From contig JBFOMG010000038.1 in NCBI GenBank assembly GCA_040830725.1, positions 62,001-126,000 of the forward strand: a DNA stretch of 64,000 nucleotides, written 5' to 3'. Shown piece after piece: positions 53,588-62,289 of this stretch. The notes beneath the pieces were generated by a model. It was not told the origin of the DNA. It saw only the letters and a list, made by a program, of their open reading frames with translations, and searched no databases. This stretch comes from JAWKWH01 sp040830725. GTDB taxonomy: Bacteria; Pseudomonadota; Alphaproteobacteria; Rhizobiales; Rhizobiaceae. The first letter of the stretch is position 1, and every line of letters starts with the position of its first letter. The position numbers and the translations under genes were made by a program.

Positions 53588-54841
53588 TTATTTGACCGCA
53601 GAAATCGCCCCTGCAAGCTCCGCAGGTGCTTCGTCGGTTGTCAGTTCACCATTGAAGTGCTGGGTGACGACGTCATACATCGCGTTTTTCACCGCAGCCG
53701 GCGCGGCATGGCCATGAGCGGCCGAGCCGAACAGTGAACCTGCCGAGTTGGCTTCGGCGAGATCGGCCATGCCCTTCTTGCCGCAATCGTCGAAATCGTC
53801 ATTCGGCACGTCTGTACGAGCCGGAACAGAACCTTTGACGACATTGAACGCCGACTGGAAAACCGGGTTCATGACGGCGGACGCCATCATTTTCTGTGCC
53901 TCAACGCGATCATCGCCAACCTTGAACATGGCGAACTGGTCGGAGTTGAAAGTGACAGATCCTTGCGTGCCGGGGAAACGGATGCAGACAAAGTCTTCGC
54001 CCGGCTTCTTGCCGGCGCGGAGGAATTCACCCTTCGCCCAGTCACCCATCATCTGCATGCCACCCTTGCCCTCGATGACCATTGCAGAAGCAAGGTTCCA
54101 GTCGCGACCTGAGAAATTGTCGTCAACATAGGAGCGAAGCTTCTCCATGCGGGCGAAAGCTTCTTTCATCATGTCGCCGCCAAGCGCATCCTCGTCCAGA
54201 TCGATCATTGATTTCTTGTAGAAATCATTGCCAAGCGACAGCACAACCGCATCGAAGATCGTTGCGTCTTGCCAAGCCTGGCCACCATGCGCCAGCGCGG
54301 TAATACCGTTTGCTTTCATCGCGTCCAGCACGGCAACCAGTTCTTCCCAAGTTTCCGGGGCTTTTCCGCCGGCCGCGTCAAGTGCCGCCTTGTTGATCCA
54401 AACCCAGTTGGTCGAGTGCACATTCACAGGTGCGGAAATCCACTTGCCGTCATGCTTGGCGAAGTTTTGCAAGGCACCGGGAACAACATCATCCCAGCCC
54501 TCTGCAGCAGCAACTGAATTCAGATCGCCAAGCGCGCCCTGTCCGGCCCAGTCGAGAATATCAAAACCGAGCATCTGCACGGCTGTTGGAGCGTTGCCGG
54601 CTGTAACCCGTGCCCGCAAAGCGGTCATCGCAGCTTCGCCCCCACCGCCAGCGACAGGCATGTCAGCCCAGCTGACACCCTTCGATTCGAGATCTTTCTT
54701 CAGAACGTCGAGAGCCGCAGCTTCGCCGCCTGATGTCCACCAGTGCAGCACTTCAACGCTATCGGCTGCACGAACAGATGTTGAGGAAATTGCAAGTGCC
54801 GCAGCACCTGCCAATAGTAGTGAAATTCGACGCAAGGACAT
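53588..54841 (-). CDS. Sugar-binding protein of an ABC transporter (GtsA-like)
   Basis: A 417-residue periplasmic binding protein with a signal peptide (SLLLAGAAALAISSTSVRAAD). The mature start EVLHWWTSGGEAAALDVLKKDLE and the AGGGGEAAMTALRARVTAGNAPTA block match the glucose/mannose-type GtsA proteins. First gene of a binding protein-permease-permease-ATPase operon; the divergent LacI-type regulator starts at 55098. GGGAGGAA precedes the ATG. The substrate is inferred by family similarity only. Confidence 0.9.
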   Translation of the reverse strand: MSLRRISLLLAGAAALAISSTSVRAADSVEVLHWWTSGGEAAALDVLKKDLESKGVSWADMPVAGGGGEAAMTALRARVTAGNAPTAVQMLGFDILDWAGQGALGDLNSVAAAEGWDDVVPGALQNFAKHDGKWISAPVNVHSTNWVWINKAALDAAGGKAPETWEELVAVLDAMKANGITALAHGGQAWQDATIFDAVVLSLGNDFYKKSMIDLDEDALGGDMMKEAFARMEKLRSYVDDNFSGRDWNLASAMVIEGKGGMQMMGDWAKGEFLRAGKKPGEDFVCIRFPGTQGSVTFNSDQFAMFKVGDDRVEAQKMMASAVMNPVFQSAFNVVKGSVPARTDVPNDDFDDCGKKGMADLAEANSAGSLFGSAAHGHAAPAAVKNAMYDVVTQHFNGELTTDEAPAELAGAISAVK

Positions 54842-54900
54842 GGAGTTCCTCCCGGTTTTGTCGTTGCTCGGAAATAATCAGGATTTCGAAATCCTGTCTA

Positions 54901-55055
54901 TTTGTAACGATATAAATAGGGGGGATGTCAAGGGGCTATGTGACAGTTCGTTAGAAATTCTCGCTAATTGCTGATTTCATTGCAATAATTTTAATCCAAA
55001 CACCATCATTTAAACATTTTTCAGATTAGTGCTTGCGATTTGTATCGATACAAAT
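54901..55055. promoter_or_regulatory. LacI-type operators between the sugar transporter and its regulator
   Basis: ATTTGTATCGATACAAAT at 55038-55055 is a perfect 18-base palindrome, and TTTGTAACGATATAAA at 54901-54916 is a weaker related one. They flank the divergent promoter region, 60 bases from the binding-protein ATG and 43 from the regulator ATG. LacI-family proteins use such pairs with central CG. Confidence 0.7.
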
Positions 55056-55097
55056 ATGGTACGTGGAGGAGAAACCGAGGGTTTCCGGTGGAGGACA

Positions 55098-56165
55098 ATG
55101 GCGGAAACAGCGACCAATAAGGGCAAAGCCGCCGCGAGCGCGATTGCAAGACCGACTCTGCGCACTATCGCCGAGGCAACGGGGCTCGCGGTCACAACGG
55201 TTTCCCGCGCGTTGAAGAACGAACCGGAAATCGCAAAGGCCACCCGTGAGCGTGTTCGCGCCGTGGCTGACGAACTCGGTTACATGCCGGACCGTGCGGC
55301 GCTCCGGTTGCGCACCGGCCAGACCAATGTAATCAGCTACGTCCTGTTTCCGCATTCGGAAATCATCGGTTTTGGCACATCCGTCATTGCCGGACTGACC
55401 GAAGCCCTGCGTGAGACCCAGTATCATTTGATTGTCACCCCGCACTTCCCGGACATGCCGGCCATTCAACCGATCGAGTACATTCTGCGCAATCGAATGG
55501 CAGACGGGATCATCTTCTCGCGAACAGATCCGTTCGATGCTCGGGTTCGGTTGCTTCTGGAAAACGATTTCCCGTTTGTCTGCCATGGCCGGACCGAACT
55601 GGCGACGCCGCATTCATTTGTCGACTACGACAATTTCGAATTTGCGAAACTTGCCACCCAGCGCTTGATCGACAAGGGCCGGTCCAACCTGATGCTGTTG
55701 AATGCGCCAGAGGCGTTCACCTTTTCAAATCACATGCGCCATGGCTTCATGACAGCGGTGCGCCAAAGCGGTGTTTCTTTTCATGTTCCATCAGATTTGA
55801 GCATTGAATCACCTCCGCAAAATATTCGCGAGGCTTGTTTGAACGAGCTCAAGTCCGCCAATCCGCCTGACGGATTCGTCTGCGGCGGCGAGGTATCCGC
55901 CATGGCGGTAATGGCTGCGGTAGACGATCTCGGCCTGAAGGTCGGCAAGGAGGTCGATATTGTCGCCAAGCAGACGTCACCGCTATTCGACCAGATTCGG
56001 CCCCGGATTGATACGGTCTACGAAGACCTGATGGAGACCGGGCGTTTGCTGGGCCGAACCATGCTGCGAAGACTGGCCGGTGATCCCGTTTCGGAATTGC
56101 AGACAATCGACAGGCCGCGCACACTATTTGCAGATAGCGGACCGGACAAAACATTAACCGCTTAG
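55098..56165 (+). CDS. LacI-family transcriptional regulator
   Basis: A 355-residue regulator with an N-terminal helix-turn-helix (TLRTIAEATGLAVTTVSRALKNEPEIAKATRERV, in pieces, near residues 20-55) with hinge and a periplasmic-binding-like effector domain. The ATG at 55098 has GGTGGAGGACA upstream; the frame start at 55029 is within the operator and rejected. It is divergent from the sugar transporter and has a palindrome at its own promoter, so autoregulated repression with sugar as inducer is likely. It converges with guaD, overlapping it by 4 bp. Confidence 0.92.
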   Translation: MAETATNKGKAAASAIARPTLRTIAEATGLAVTTVSRALKNEPEIAKATRERVRAVADELGYMPDRAALRLRTGQTNVISYVLFPHSEIIGFGTSVIAGLTEALRETQYHLIVTPHFPDMPAIQPIEYILRNRMADGIIFSRTDPFDARVRLLLENDFPFVCHGRTELATPHSFVDYDNFEFAKLATQRLIDKGRSNLMLLNAPEAFTFSNHMRHGFMTAVRQSGVSFHVPSDLSIESPPQNIREACLNELKSANPPDGFVCGGEVSAMAVMAAVDDLGLKVGKEVDIVAKQTSPLFDQIRPRIDTVYEDLMETGRLLGRTMLRRLAGDPVSELQTIDRPRTLFADSGPDKTLTA

Positions 56166-57475
56166 TGCGTGTCTTTCAGAACGCTTTTTGATGGAGAACC
56201 TGCAACATAGGTCTCTGCGACCGCCCGGTCATCGCCCATCGTCTGCACAACGAACAATTCCTCCGAAAGCGTCGTCACAGTTTCCATGCGAAGCGCCATC
56301 GCCGGCGTTGCCCTGCTGTCGATGACAATCAGATCGGCCTCGCTGCCCGCATCCAGTGTTCCGATCCGGTTGCTCAGCGACAAAGCTTCGGCATTGCCGC
56401 GTGTCATCCAGTAAAACGACCTTAGTGGAGTCAGTTTCTGGCCGCGTAACTGCAGAACCTTGTAGGCCTCATCGAGTGTTTTCAGCATCGAGAGATTGGT
56501 CCCGCCGCCCACGTCTGTCGCCACCGCCGAACGGACACCGGCAGCCGCAAGCCCGTCCATGTCGAACAAACCGCTGCCAAGAAACAGGTTCGACGTTGGG
56601 CAGAACACCGCCACGGAACCGCTTTCCGCCATTACCGCGCGTTCACGCTCCGACAGATGGATTGAGTGTCCGAACAGGCTTTTGTTTCCAAGAAGACCGT
56701 AATGTTCGTAAATGCCGGTATAATCCGGAGCATCCGGGTAGAGTTCGCCGGCAAATGCGATCTCGTCCTTGTTCTCCGACAGATGGGTTTGCATGTAGCA
56801 ATCGGGATGTTCGCGCATCAGCGCACCCGCCATTTCCATCTGCTCCGGTGACGAGGTGATCGCAAATCGCGGGCTGATCGCGTACAGGCACCGCGAACGG
56901 CCATGCCATTTGGAAATCAGCGTCCTGGAATCGTCGTAACCTGATTGCGGCGTATCGGTCAGCGCATCGGGAGCATTGCGGTCCATCATGACCTTGCCGC
57001 CGATCATGCGCATGTTGCGGCGTTCGGCTTCCGAGAAGAAGGATTCTGCCGATTCACGATGGACCGAGCAGTAGGCAACGGCAGTTGTTGTCCCGTGACG
57101 GACCATTTCGTCAAAAAAGCAGCCCGCAATTCTGTCCGCATGGCCGGCATCGCCAAACTTCTGTTCCTCGACAAAGGTGTATTTGTTGAGCCAGTCGAGC
57201 AGTTGCGCACCCCAGGAACCGATGACCTGCATCTGCGGATAGTGAATGTGCGTGTCAATCAGTCCGGGCAGCAGCAGATTGGGCCGATGATCATCGATCG
57301 GACAATTTACGGACGCTTCAGCCGAGACCTCTTCAAAGCTGCCGCTGGCAACGATGACCCCGTCGAGAACCAGCACTGCGCCGTCTTCAACATAGGCACA
57401 GCAGTCATAGTCATCGGCAGCCTCTGGCGCCCGCCTGAACGACAGAAGCCGGCCACGGATCAGCCTCTCGTTCAT
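56162..57475 (-). CDS. guaD: Guanine deaminase
   Basis: A 437-residue zinc amidohydrolase that converts guanine to xanthine. Metal-binding H76 and H78 in GLIDTHIHYPQ, plus QTHLSENKDE, GHSIHLSERE and SAVATDVGGGTNLSM, with the guanine-deaminase block GSWGAQLLDWLNKYTFVEEQKF. It overlaps puuD by 4 bp at its 5' end, so the two form one operon for purine catabolism. Later steps (xanthine dehydrogenase, allantoinase) are not in the window. Confidence 0.95.
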   Translation of the reverse strand: MNERLIRGRLLSFRRAPEAADDYDCCAYVEDGAVLVLDGVIVASGSFEEVSAEASVNCPIDDHRPNLLLPGLIDTHIHYPQMQVIGSWGAQLLDWLNKYTFVEEQKFGDAGHADRIAGCFFDEMVRHGTTTAVAYCSVHRESAESFFSEAERRNMRMIGGKVMMDRNAPDALTDTPQSGYDDSRTLISKWHGRSRCLYAISPRFAITSSPEQMEMAGALMREHPDCYMQTHLSENKDEIAFAGELYPDAPDYTGIYEHYGLLGNKSLFGHSIHLSERERAVMAESGSVAVFCPTSNLFLGSGLFDMDGLAAAGVRSAVATDVGGGTNLSMLKTLDEAYKVLQLRGQKLTPLRSFYWMTRGNAEALSLSNRIGTLDAGSEADLIVIDSRATPAMALRMETVTTLSEELFVVQTMGDDRAVAETYVAGSPSKSVLKDTH

Positions 57476-58713
57476 TGCGTGGTATTCCCCCCCTCAATGA
57501 CCGCTTCATACCAGCTCACGATCAGTTGCCGTTCTTCCTTCGTAATCGAGGTAATATTACCCGGCGGCATCGCATATGACCGCCCGGCTTGAAGGTAGAT
57601 TTCCCGCGCCAGCGACGCAATTTGTGCATCGGTCTCAAGTTTCACCCCCTTGGGAGCAAAATAGATGCCCTCCCAGAACGGTTCAGCTGAATGACACATC
57701 GAACACCGGCCGAGCACTGTATCGCGAACCTGTTCATAGTTGGCGGCAGCGACAAAGCGGTGATCGACTTGCGAGACTTGCTTCTCATCAGCGCTGGTCA
57801 GTTTTCCGGTCGCCGTCGACAGCCAGACGATGAGAATGAACAGGATCACGGTGGCCAGCCAGGTCCAGGTCGGGTTGCCGGCGCGTGCATGCGTCGTGTT
57901 GAAGTAATGCCGGATCGTCACACCCATCAGGAAGACCAGCGAAGCGATAATCCAGTTGTACTCCGTCGCAAAGGCCAGCGGATAGTGATTGGACAGCATC
58001 AGGAAAAGCACCGGCAGCGTCAGGTAATTGTTGTGCAATGAGCGCTGTTTGGCCTGTTCCCCTAGTTTGGGATCTGGCGTTTTACCGGCAACCAGCGTAT
58101 CCACCACCTTCTTCTGGTTCGGTATGATGATAAAGAAAACATTCGCCGACATGATTGTTGCGGTGAACGCGCCCAGGTGCAGAAACGCGGCCCGTCCAGT
58201 GAATACTTGTGTGTAACCCCAAGCCATCACGACAAGCACGACGAACAACAGCACCATCAAACCATTGGTGTGCTCCCCGATCGGCGATTTGCACAGCAGA
58301 TCGTAGATCACCCAGCCAACGCCGATTGACGCAAGTGAAATCAGGATCGCGGTCGTTCCCGAAATATCAAGCACATCGCGGTCGACGAGGTAGAGGTCGG
58401 CGCCCGCATAGTAGAGCACGCAAAGCAATGCGAAGCCCGACAGCCAGGTGGCGTAAGACTCCCATTTAAACCACGTCAAATGCTCCGGCATCTGCGCGGG
58501 CGCGACGAGATATTTCTGCATGTGGTAGAAGCCGCCGCCATGAACCTGCCACTCTTCACCATAGGCACCTTCCGGCAGATTGGGATTTTTTCGGAGACCG
58601 AGATCCAGTGCAATGAAGTAGAATGACGAACCGATCCAGGCTATTCCGGTAATTACATGCAGCCAGCGGACTGCGAGGTTAAGCCAGTCCCAGGCGATGG
58701 CAAAATCATACAT
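57472..58713 (-). CDS. puuD: Membrane-bound urate oxidase PuuD (cytochrome c-linked)
   Basis: A 413-residue protein: about eight membrane helices in the N-terminal 310 residues and a C-terminal cytochrome c domain with the heme motif CSMCH at 337-341 and the axial Met in SYAMPPGN. Family knowledge: PuuD oxidises urate and passes electrons to the respiratory chain through the heme domain, without making peroxide. GGGGGAGA precedes the ATG. It lies upstream of guaD and opposite a LysR gene, which may regulate the operon. Confidence 0.93.
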   Translation of the reverse strand: MYDFAIAWDWLNLAVRWLHVITGIAWIGSSFYFIALDLGLRKNPNLPEGAYGEEWQVHGGGFYHMQKYLVAPAQMPEHLTWFKWESYATWLSGFALLCVLYYAGADLYLVDRDVLDISGTTAILISLASIGVGWVIYDLLCKSPIGEHTNGLMVLLFVVLVVMAWGYTQVFTGRAAFLHLGAFTATIMSANVFFIIIPNQKKVVDTLVAGKTPDPKLGEQAKQRSLHNNYLTLPVLFLMLSNHYPLAFATEYNWIIASLVFLMGVTIRHYFNTTHARAGNPTWTWLATVILFILIVWLSTATGKLTSADEKQVSQVDHRFVAAANYEQVRDTVLGRCSMCHSAEPFWEGIYFAPKGVKLETDAQIASLAREIYLQAGRSYAMPPGNITSITKEERQLIVSWYEAVIEGGNTTQ

Positions 58714-58866
58714 TCTCTCTCCCCCAATTCAGCTTGTTTTGGCCGAACCAGCATGGCGCTCAACGCCGATTTCGAGAACAGCATTTTCCCCCATCACGGC
58801 CCGATTCAGAAGCTGTGCATCGCGCGAGCACTTTCAAATGAATCTATATAATGATAGGTGAATACC

Positions 58867-59781
58867 ATGTCATATCTGAATAATATCCGGGTATTCGTCC
58901 GCGTCGTCGAACTGGGAAATCTCTCTGCGGCCGGGCGCGATCAGCGTGTTTCACCCGCGGTTGCGAGCAACCGGATCAAGGAGTTGGAAAAGCACTTGGG
59001 GGTCCGCCTGTTCAATCGCACGACCCGGAAATTGACACCGACAGAACACGGCCGCATTTTCTACGAAGGCGCCTTGAAAATCATCGAAGCGGTGGATGGT
59101 GCGGAGGCCGCGGTCGCCGATGTGGCGCAAAATCCTCGCGGCTCCATTCATGTCACCGCACCGTTGGGAATTGGCCGCCGGCTGATCGGTCCGGCTGTGC
59201 CCGAATTTCATGACCTTTATCCGGAGATCAATGTCCGGTTACGGCTTTCCGACCGCAAGATCGATCTGATGAATGAAGGGGTCGATATCGCCTTCAAATT
59301 GGGACTGATTGAAGATTCAAACCTGCGCATGCGCGGCATCATGGAATGTGAACGGGTGCTTTGCGCTTCTCCGGATTATCTGAAACGCAATGGCGAACCC
59401 GAAACGCCGGAAGCCCTGATCACCGACCGTCACCAGTGTCTGTTGCTGAGGTTCCCGGGATCAAATGAGTTTTTCTGGTACCTGAAAACGCCCAACGGCA
59501 TTCGCAAGTTCGAGATCGACGGCCCGTTTGACACCGACGATGGCGATGTTCTGACAGAGTGGGCGCTGGCCGGACGCGGGATCATCAACAAGCCTCGCTT
59601 CGAAATTCAACACCATATTCAGGCTGGCCGCCTTGTGCCGATATTGTCCGATTTTCCGCCAGTACCAGCCCAACTTGCCTGCCTCTACCCGCACAAAAAA
59701 TTTCAGGATCCCAAGGTTCGCCTGTTCATCGATTTCATGGCTGCACGCTGCCAAAAGCACATCAACGAGATCCTCGCTTAG
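58867..59781 (+). CDS. LysR-family transcriptional regulator
   Basis: A 304-residue LysR regulator: N-terminal winged helix (YLNNIRVFVRVVELGNLSAAGRDQRVSPAVASNRIKELEKHLG, in pieces) and a C-terminal substrate-binding domain. The ATG at 58867 has AGGTGA upstream; the GTG three codons before is rejected. It is divergent from puuD-guaD and followed by a GntR regulator. It may control purine catabolism, by position only. Confidence 0.9.
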   Translation: MSYLNNIRVFVRVVELGNLSAAGRDQRVSPAVASNRIKELEKHLGVRLFNRTTRKLTPTEHGRIFYEGALKIIEAVDGAEAAVADVAQNPRGSIHVTAPLGIGRRLIGPAVPEFHDLYPEINVRLRLSDRKIDLMNEGVDIAFKLGLIEDSNLRMRGIMECERVLCASPDYLKRNGEPETPEALITDRHQCLLLRFPGSNEFFWYLKTPNGIRKFEIDGPFDTDDGDVLTEWALAGRGIINKPRFEIQHHIQAGRLVPILSDFPPVPAQLACLYPHKKFQDPKVRLFIDFMAARCQKHINEILA

Positions 59782-59813
59782 CCAGCCGAACGTAAAGCCG
59801 CCACCGCGCCAGA

Positions 59814-59863
59814 AAATGATCAAATTATTTGATCAAATACCAGATCCGTGAAACAATTGATCA
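59814..59863. promoter_or_regulatory. GntR operator with repeated TGATCA palindromes
   Basis: TGATCAAATTATTTGATCA at 59817-59835 is a perfect 19-base palindrome made of two TGATCA units 13 bases apart. A third TGATCA is at 59858-59863. They lie upstream of the GntR gene. Related boxes lie at 62054-62065, 62083-62094 and 62233-62242 before the aminotransferase and potF genes. Confidence 0.65.
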
Positions 59864-59903
59864 GCGGATTTCTCCGCGCCTAAGCCGTGAACCATGCCCG
59901 GAG

Positions 59904-60566
59904 GTGGAAGCCCTGGCCACTAGCGAGACAAATCCTCCGACCCATGAGCTGGTATACCGGCGCCTGCGCGAAATGATCCTGTTCGGAGAACTCGAGCCGG
60001 GCCAGGCAGTAACGATCCAGGGTATCGCCGCCCGGCTGGATGCCGGGATTACACCGGTACGCGAGGCCATCAGGCGGTTGATTGCCGAACATGCTCTTGT
60101 GTTTCAGGACAACCGCCGGGTATCGGTGCCTGTCCTCACCCCGGCGCAGCTTGATGAACTTACCTTTGCCCGCCTGTCGTTGGAACCCCAACTGGCAATC
60201 TGGTCGGCACAGAAAATCAATGCCGCTGGTATCGACGAGCTTTACTCGATCGACCAGAGCCTTAATCGGGCGATCGATCGCGGCGACGTCTACGCCTATC
60301 TGAAAAACAATCATGCCTTCCACACCGGTCTTTACGCCGTTTCCGGCGCGGAAATTGTTCTTCCGCTGGTGGATACGCTGCTGCTTCGCCTTGGTCCTTC
60401 GTTGCGCGTGGTCTGCGGCCGGTTTGGAACGTCAAACCTGCCGGACCTGCATGAGGAGACACTGGCTGCCTTGCATTCGGGTGATCACGAGGCTGTTGGC
60501 GCGGCGATCAGGGCGGACATCAGCCAAGGGCTCGATCAGATACGGTTGTCCCTGGATCCATCCTGA
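59904..60566 (+). CDS. GntR-family (FCD) regulator
   Basis: A 220-residue regulator: winged helix (HELVYRRLREMILFGELEPGQAVTIQGIAARLDAGITPVREAIRRL, in pieces) and an FCD effector domain with metal-binding residues expected in YAYLKNNHAFHTGLY. The open frame starts at a TTG at 59829 inside the operator palindrome, so a start downstream is likelier; GTG at 59904 is the only conventional codon I see. It precedes the polyamine aminotransferase gene, which is on the opposite strand. Confidence 0.82.
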   Translation: MEALATSETNPPTHELVYRRLREMILFGELEPGQAVTIQGIAARLDAGITPVREAIRRLIAEHALVFQDNRRVSVPVLTPAQLDELTFARLSLEPQLAIWSAQKINAAGIDELYSIDQSLNRAIDRGDVYAYLKNNHAFHTGLYAVSGAEIVLPLVDTLLLRLGPSLRVVCGRFGTSNLPDLHEETLAALHSGDHEAVGAAIRADISQGLDQIRLSLDPS

Positions 60567-60620
60567 CAGGATCACCTGGAGCGAACCCGGTCCGTTCCTT
60601 CCGCCGGTTGTATCTCCGGT

Positions 60621-62015
60621 TCAGGCGGCTTTGAGCAGGCCGTCATCCTTCAGCGCAGCGTGAGTCTCATCAAGCGATCTCCGGGCTTTTTCGACAAGCG
60701 TGCCGATTTCGTCATTCGTGATCACAAGCGGCGGCGAGATGATCATCCGGTCTCCGACATGGCGCATGATCAGACCATTGGCAAAACAGCGTTCGCGGCA
60801 GATGAAACCGACGGTTCCCTTTTCGGAGGCAAATTCAGCTCTGGAAGCCTTGTCCGGAGTCAGTGCGATGGAACCCATCATCCCGCAGATCCGCGCCTCG
60901 CCGACAAGCGGGTGATCTGCAAGTTCTGCCCAGCGCGACGCGAGATAGGGCGCAGTTTCACTGTTTACGCGTTCAACGATACCCTCCTCATCGAGGATGC
61001 GCAGATTCTCCAGCGCGACAGCCGCGGCGACCGGATGACCCGAATAGGTGTAGCCATGGTTGAATTCGTCTCCGCCAATCACCTCCGCCACCTCGTCACT
61101 GACGACTGAGCCACCAATCGGCGCATATCCCGAACTCAGGCCTTTGGCGATGGTGATAATGTCCGGACGGATATTGAAAGTCTGGTGCCCAAACCAGTTG
61201 CCGGTGCGTCCGAAACCGCAGATCACTTCATCTGCGATCAACAATATCTCGTGGGCGTCGCAAATTCGTTGAATCTCGGGCCAGTAGCTGTCGGGTGGAA
61301 TGATCACGCCGCCGGCACCCTGAACCGGCTCTGCGATGAAAGCGGCCACACGGTCCTCACCCAATTCCGCAATCGCCTTTTCTAGCTGCCTTGCACGCTC
61401 AAGTCCGAACGCCTCCGGAGAAACGTCACCGCCTTCGGCGTACCAGTTCGGCTGGTCGATATGATGGACATCGGCAATCGGCAATCCGCCCTGCTCGTGC
61501 ATCGGTGCCATGCCGCCCAGGCTGGCACCGCCCATCGTTGAGCCGTGATAGGCATTCTTGCGGCTGATGATGATTTTCTTGTCCGGTTTGCCCTTCTGGG
61601 CCCAATAGTGACGAACAAGACGGATGTTGGTGTCGTTTGCCTCGGAACCCGAACCGGCAAAGAACACGTGGTTGAGGTTGCCCGGGACGAGCTCCGCCAG
61701 CTTAGCCGCCAGTGAAATCGCCGGCACATGCGAGGTCTGAAAGAACGTATTGTAATAGGGCAGTTCGCGCATTTGACGCGCCGCAACGTCGGCCAGTTCT
61801 TCGCGGCCATATCCGATGTTGACGCACCAGAGCCCCGCCATGGCATCAAGATATTGCAGCCCGTCTGAATCGGTAAGGGTCGATCCGCTTGCCCGCGTGA
61901 TCACCTTGACGCCTTTGTCTCCAAGCGCACTGTTGGCAGTGAACGGATGCATGTGATGCGCCGCGTCCAGCGCCTGTAATTCGCTTGTTGGCGGGTGATT
62001 TGTCAGACCGTTCAT
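60621..62015 (-). CDS. Class III aminotransferase, putrescine/omega-amine type (SpuC-like)
   Basis: A 464-residue PLP enzyme. PLP lysine K291 in ITIAKGLSSGYAPIGG, GSGSEANDTN for phosphate contact and the IADEVICGFGRTG block are clear. The opening segment DAAHHMHPFT is typical of the putrescine or omega-amine pyruvate transaminase group. It would turn putrescine or a similar amine into an aldehyde. ATG 62015 has GGAGGGC upstream; the frame start at 62027 is rejected. Divergent from potF across a region with GntR-type boxes. Confidence 0.9.
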   Translation of the reverse strand: MNGLTNHPPTSELQALDAAHHMHPFTANSALGDKGVKVITRASGSTLTDSDGLQYLDAMAGLWCVNIGYGREELADVAARQMRELPYYNTFFQTSHVPAISLAAKLAELVPGNLNHVFFAGSGSEANDTNIRLVRHYWAQKGKPDKKIIISRKNAYHGSTMGGASLGGMAPMHEQGGLPIADVHHIDQPNWYAEGGDVSPEAFGLERARQLEKAIAELGEDRVAAFIAEPVQGAGGVIIPPDSYWPEIQRICDAHEILLIADEVICGFGRTGNWFGHQTFNIRPDIITIAKGLSSGYAPIGGSVVSDEVAEVIGGDEFNHGYTYSGHPVAAAVALENLRILDEEGIVERVNSETAPYLASRWAELADHPLVGEARICGMMGSIALTPDKASRAEFASEKGTVGFICRERCFANGLIMRHVGDRMIISPPLVITNDEIGTLVEKARRSLDETHAALKDDGLLKAA

Positions 62016-62053
62016 TGCGCCCTCCACCTCTGTTCAGATGATGATATGAGAGA

Positions 62054-62242
62054 ATATGATCATATTTTTCTCTGTCAATCTTATTTGATCAAATTACCGG
62101 TGTATTTCGATTCGAACGCTAGATATCAACCGGCAAGGCCGGATAACTTTCCCGGTACGGAGTGTCTTTGCCGCTTTGTTTCCACGCAACATCACCCGCT
62201 AGACAATTTCGTGGTTGCAATCGGACGGGATTTTTGATCAAA
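62054..62242. promoter_or_regulatory. GntR-type boxes in the aminotransferase-potF divergent promoter
   Basis: ATATGATCATAT (62054-62065), ATTTGATCAAAT (62083-62094) and TTTGATCAAA (62233-62242), all palindromes with TGATCA. They match the boxes upstream of the GntR gene. The third lies 48 bases before the potF ATG at 62290. This makes a shared regulon with the GntR regulator likely. Confidence 0.6.
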
Positions 62243-62289
62243 TCTTCTGACTTTAAAAATCAAGAATTGTGAACGTGGGAGATTCAATC

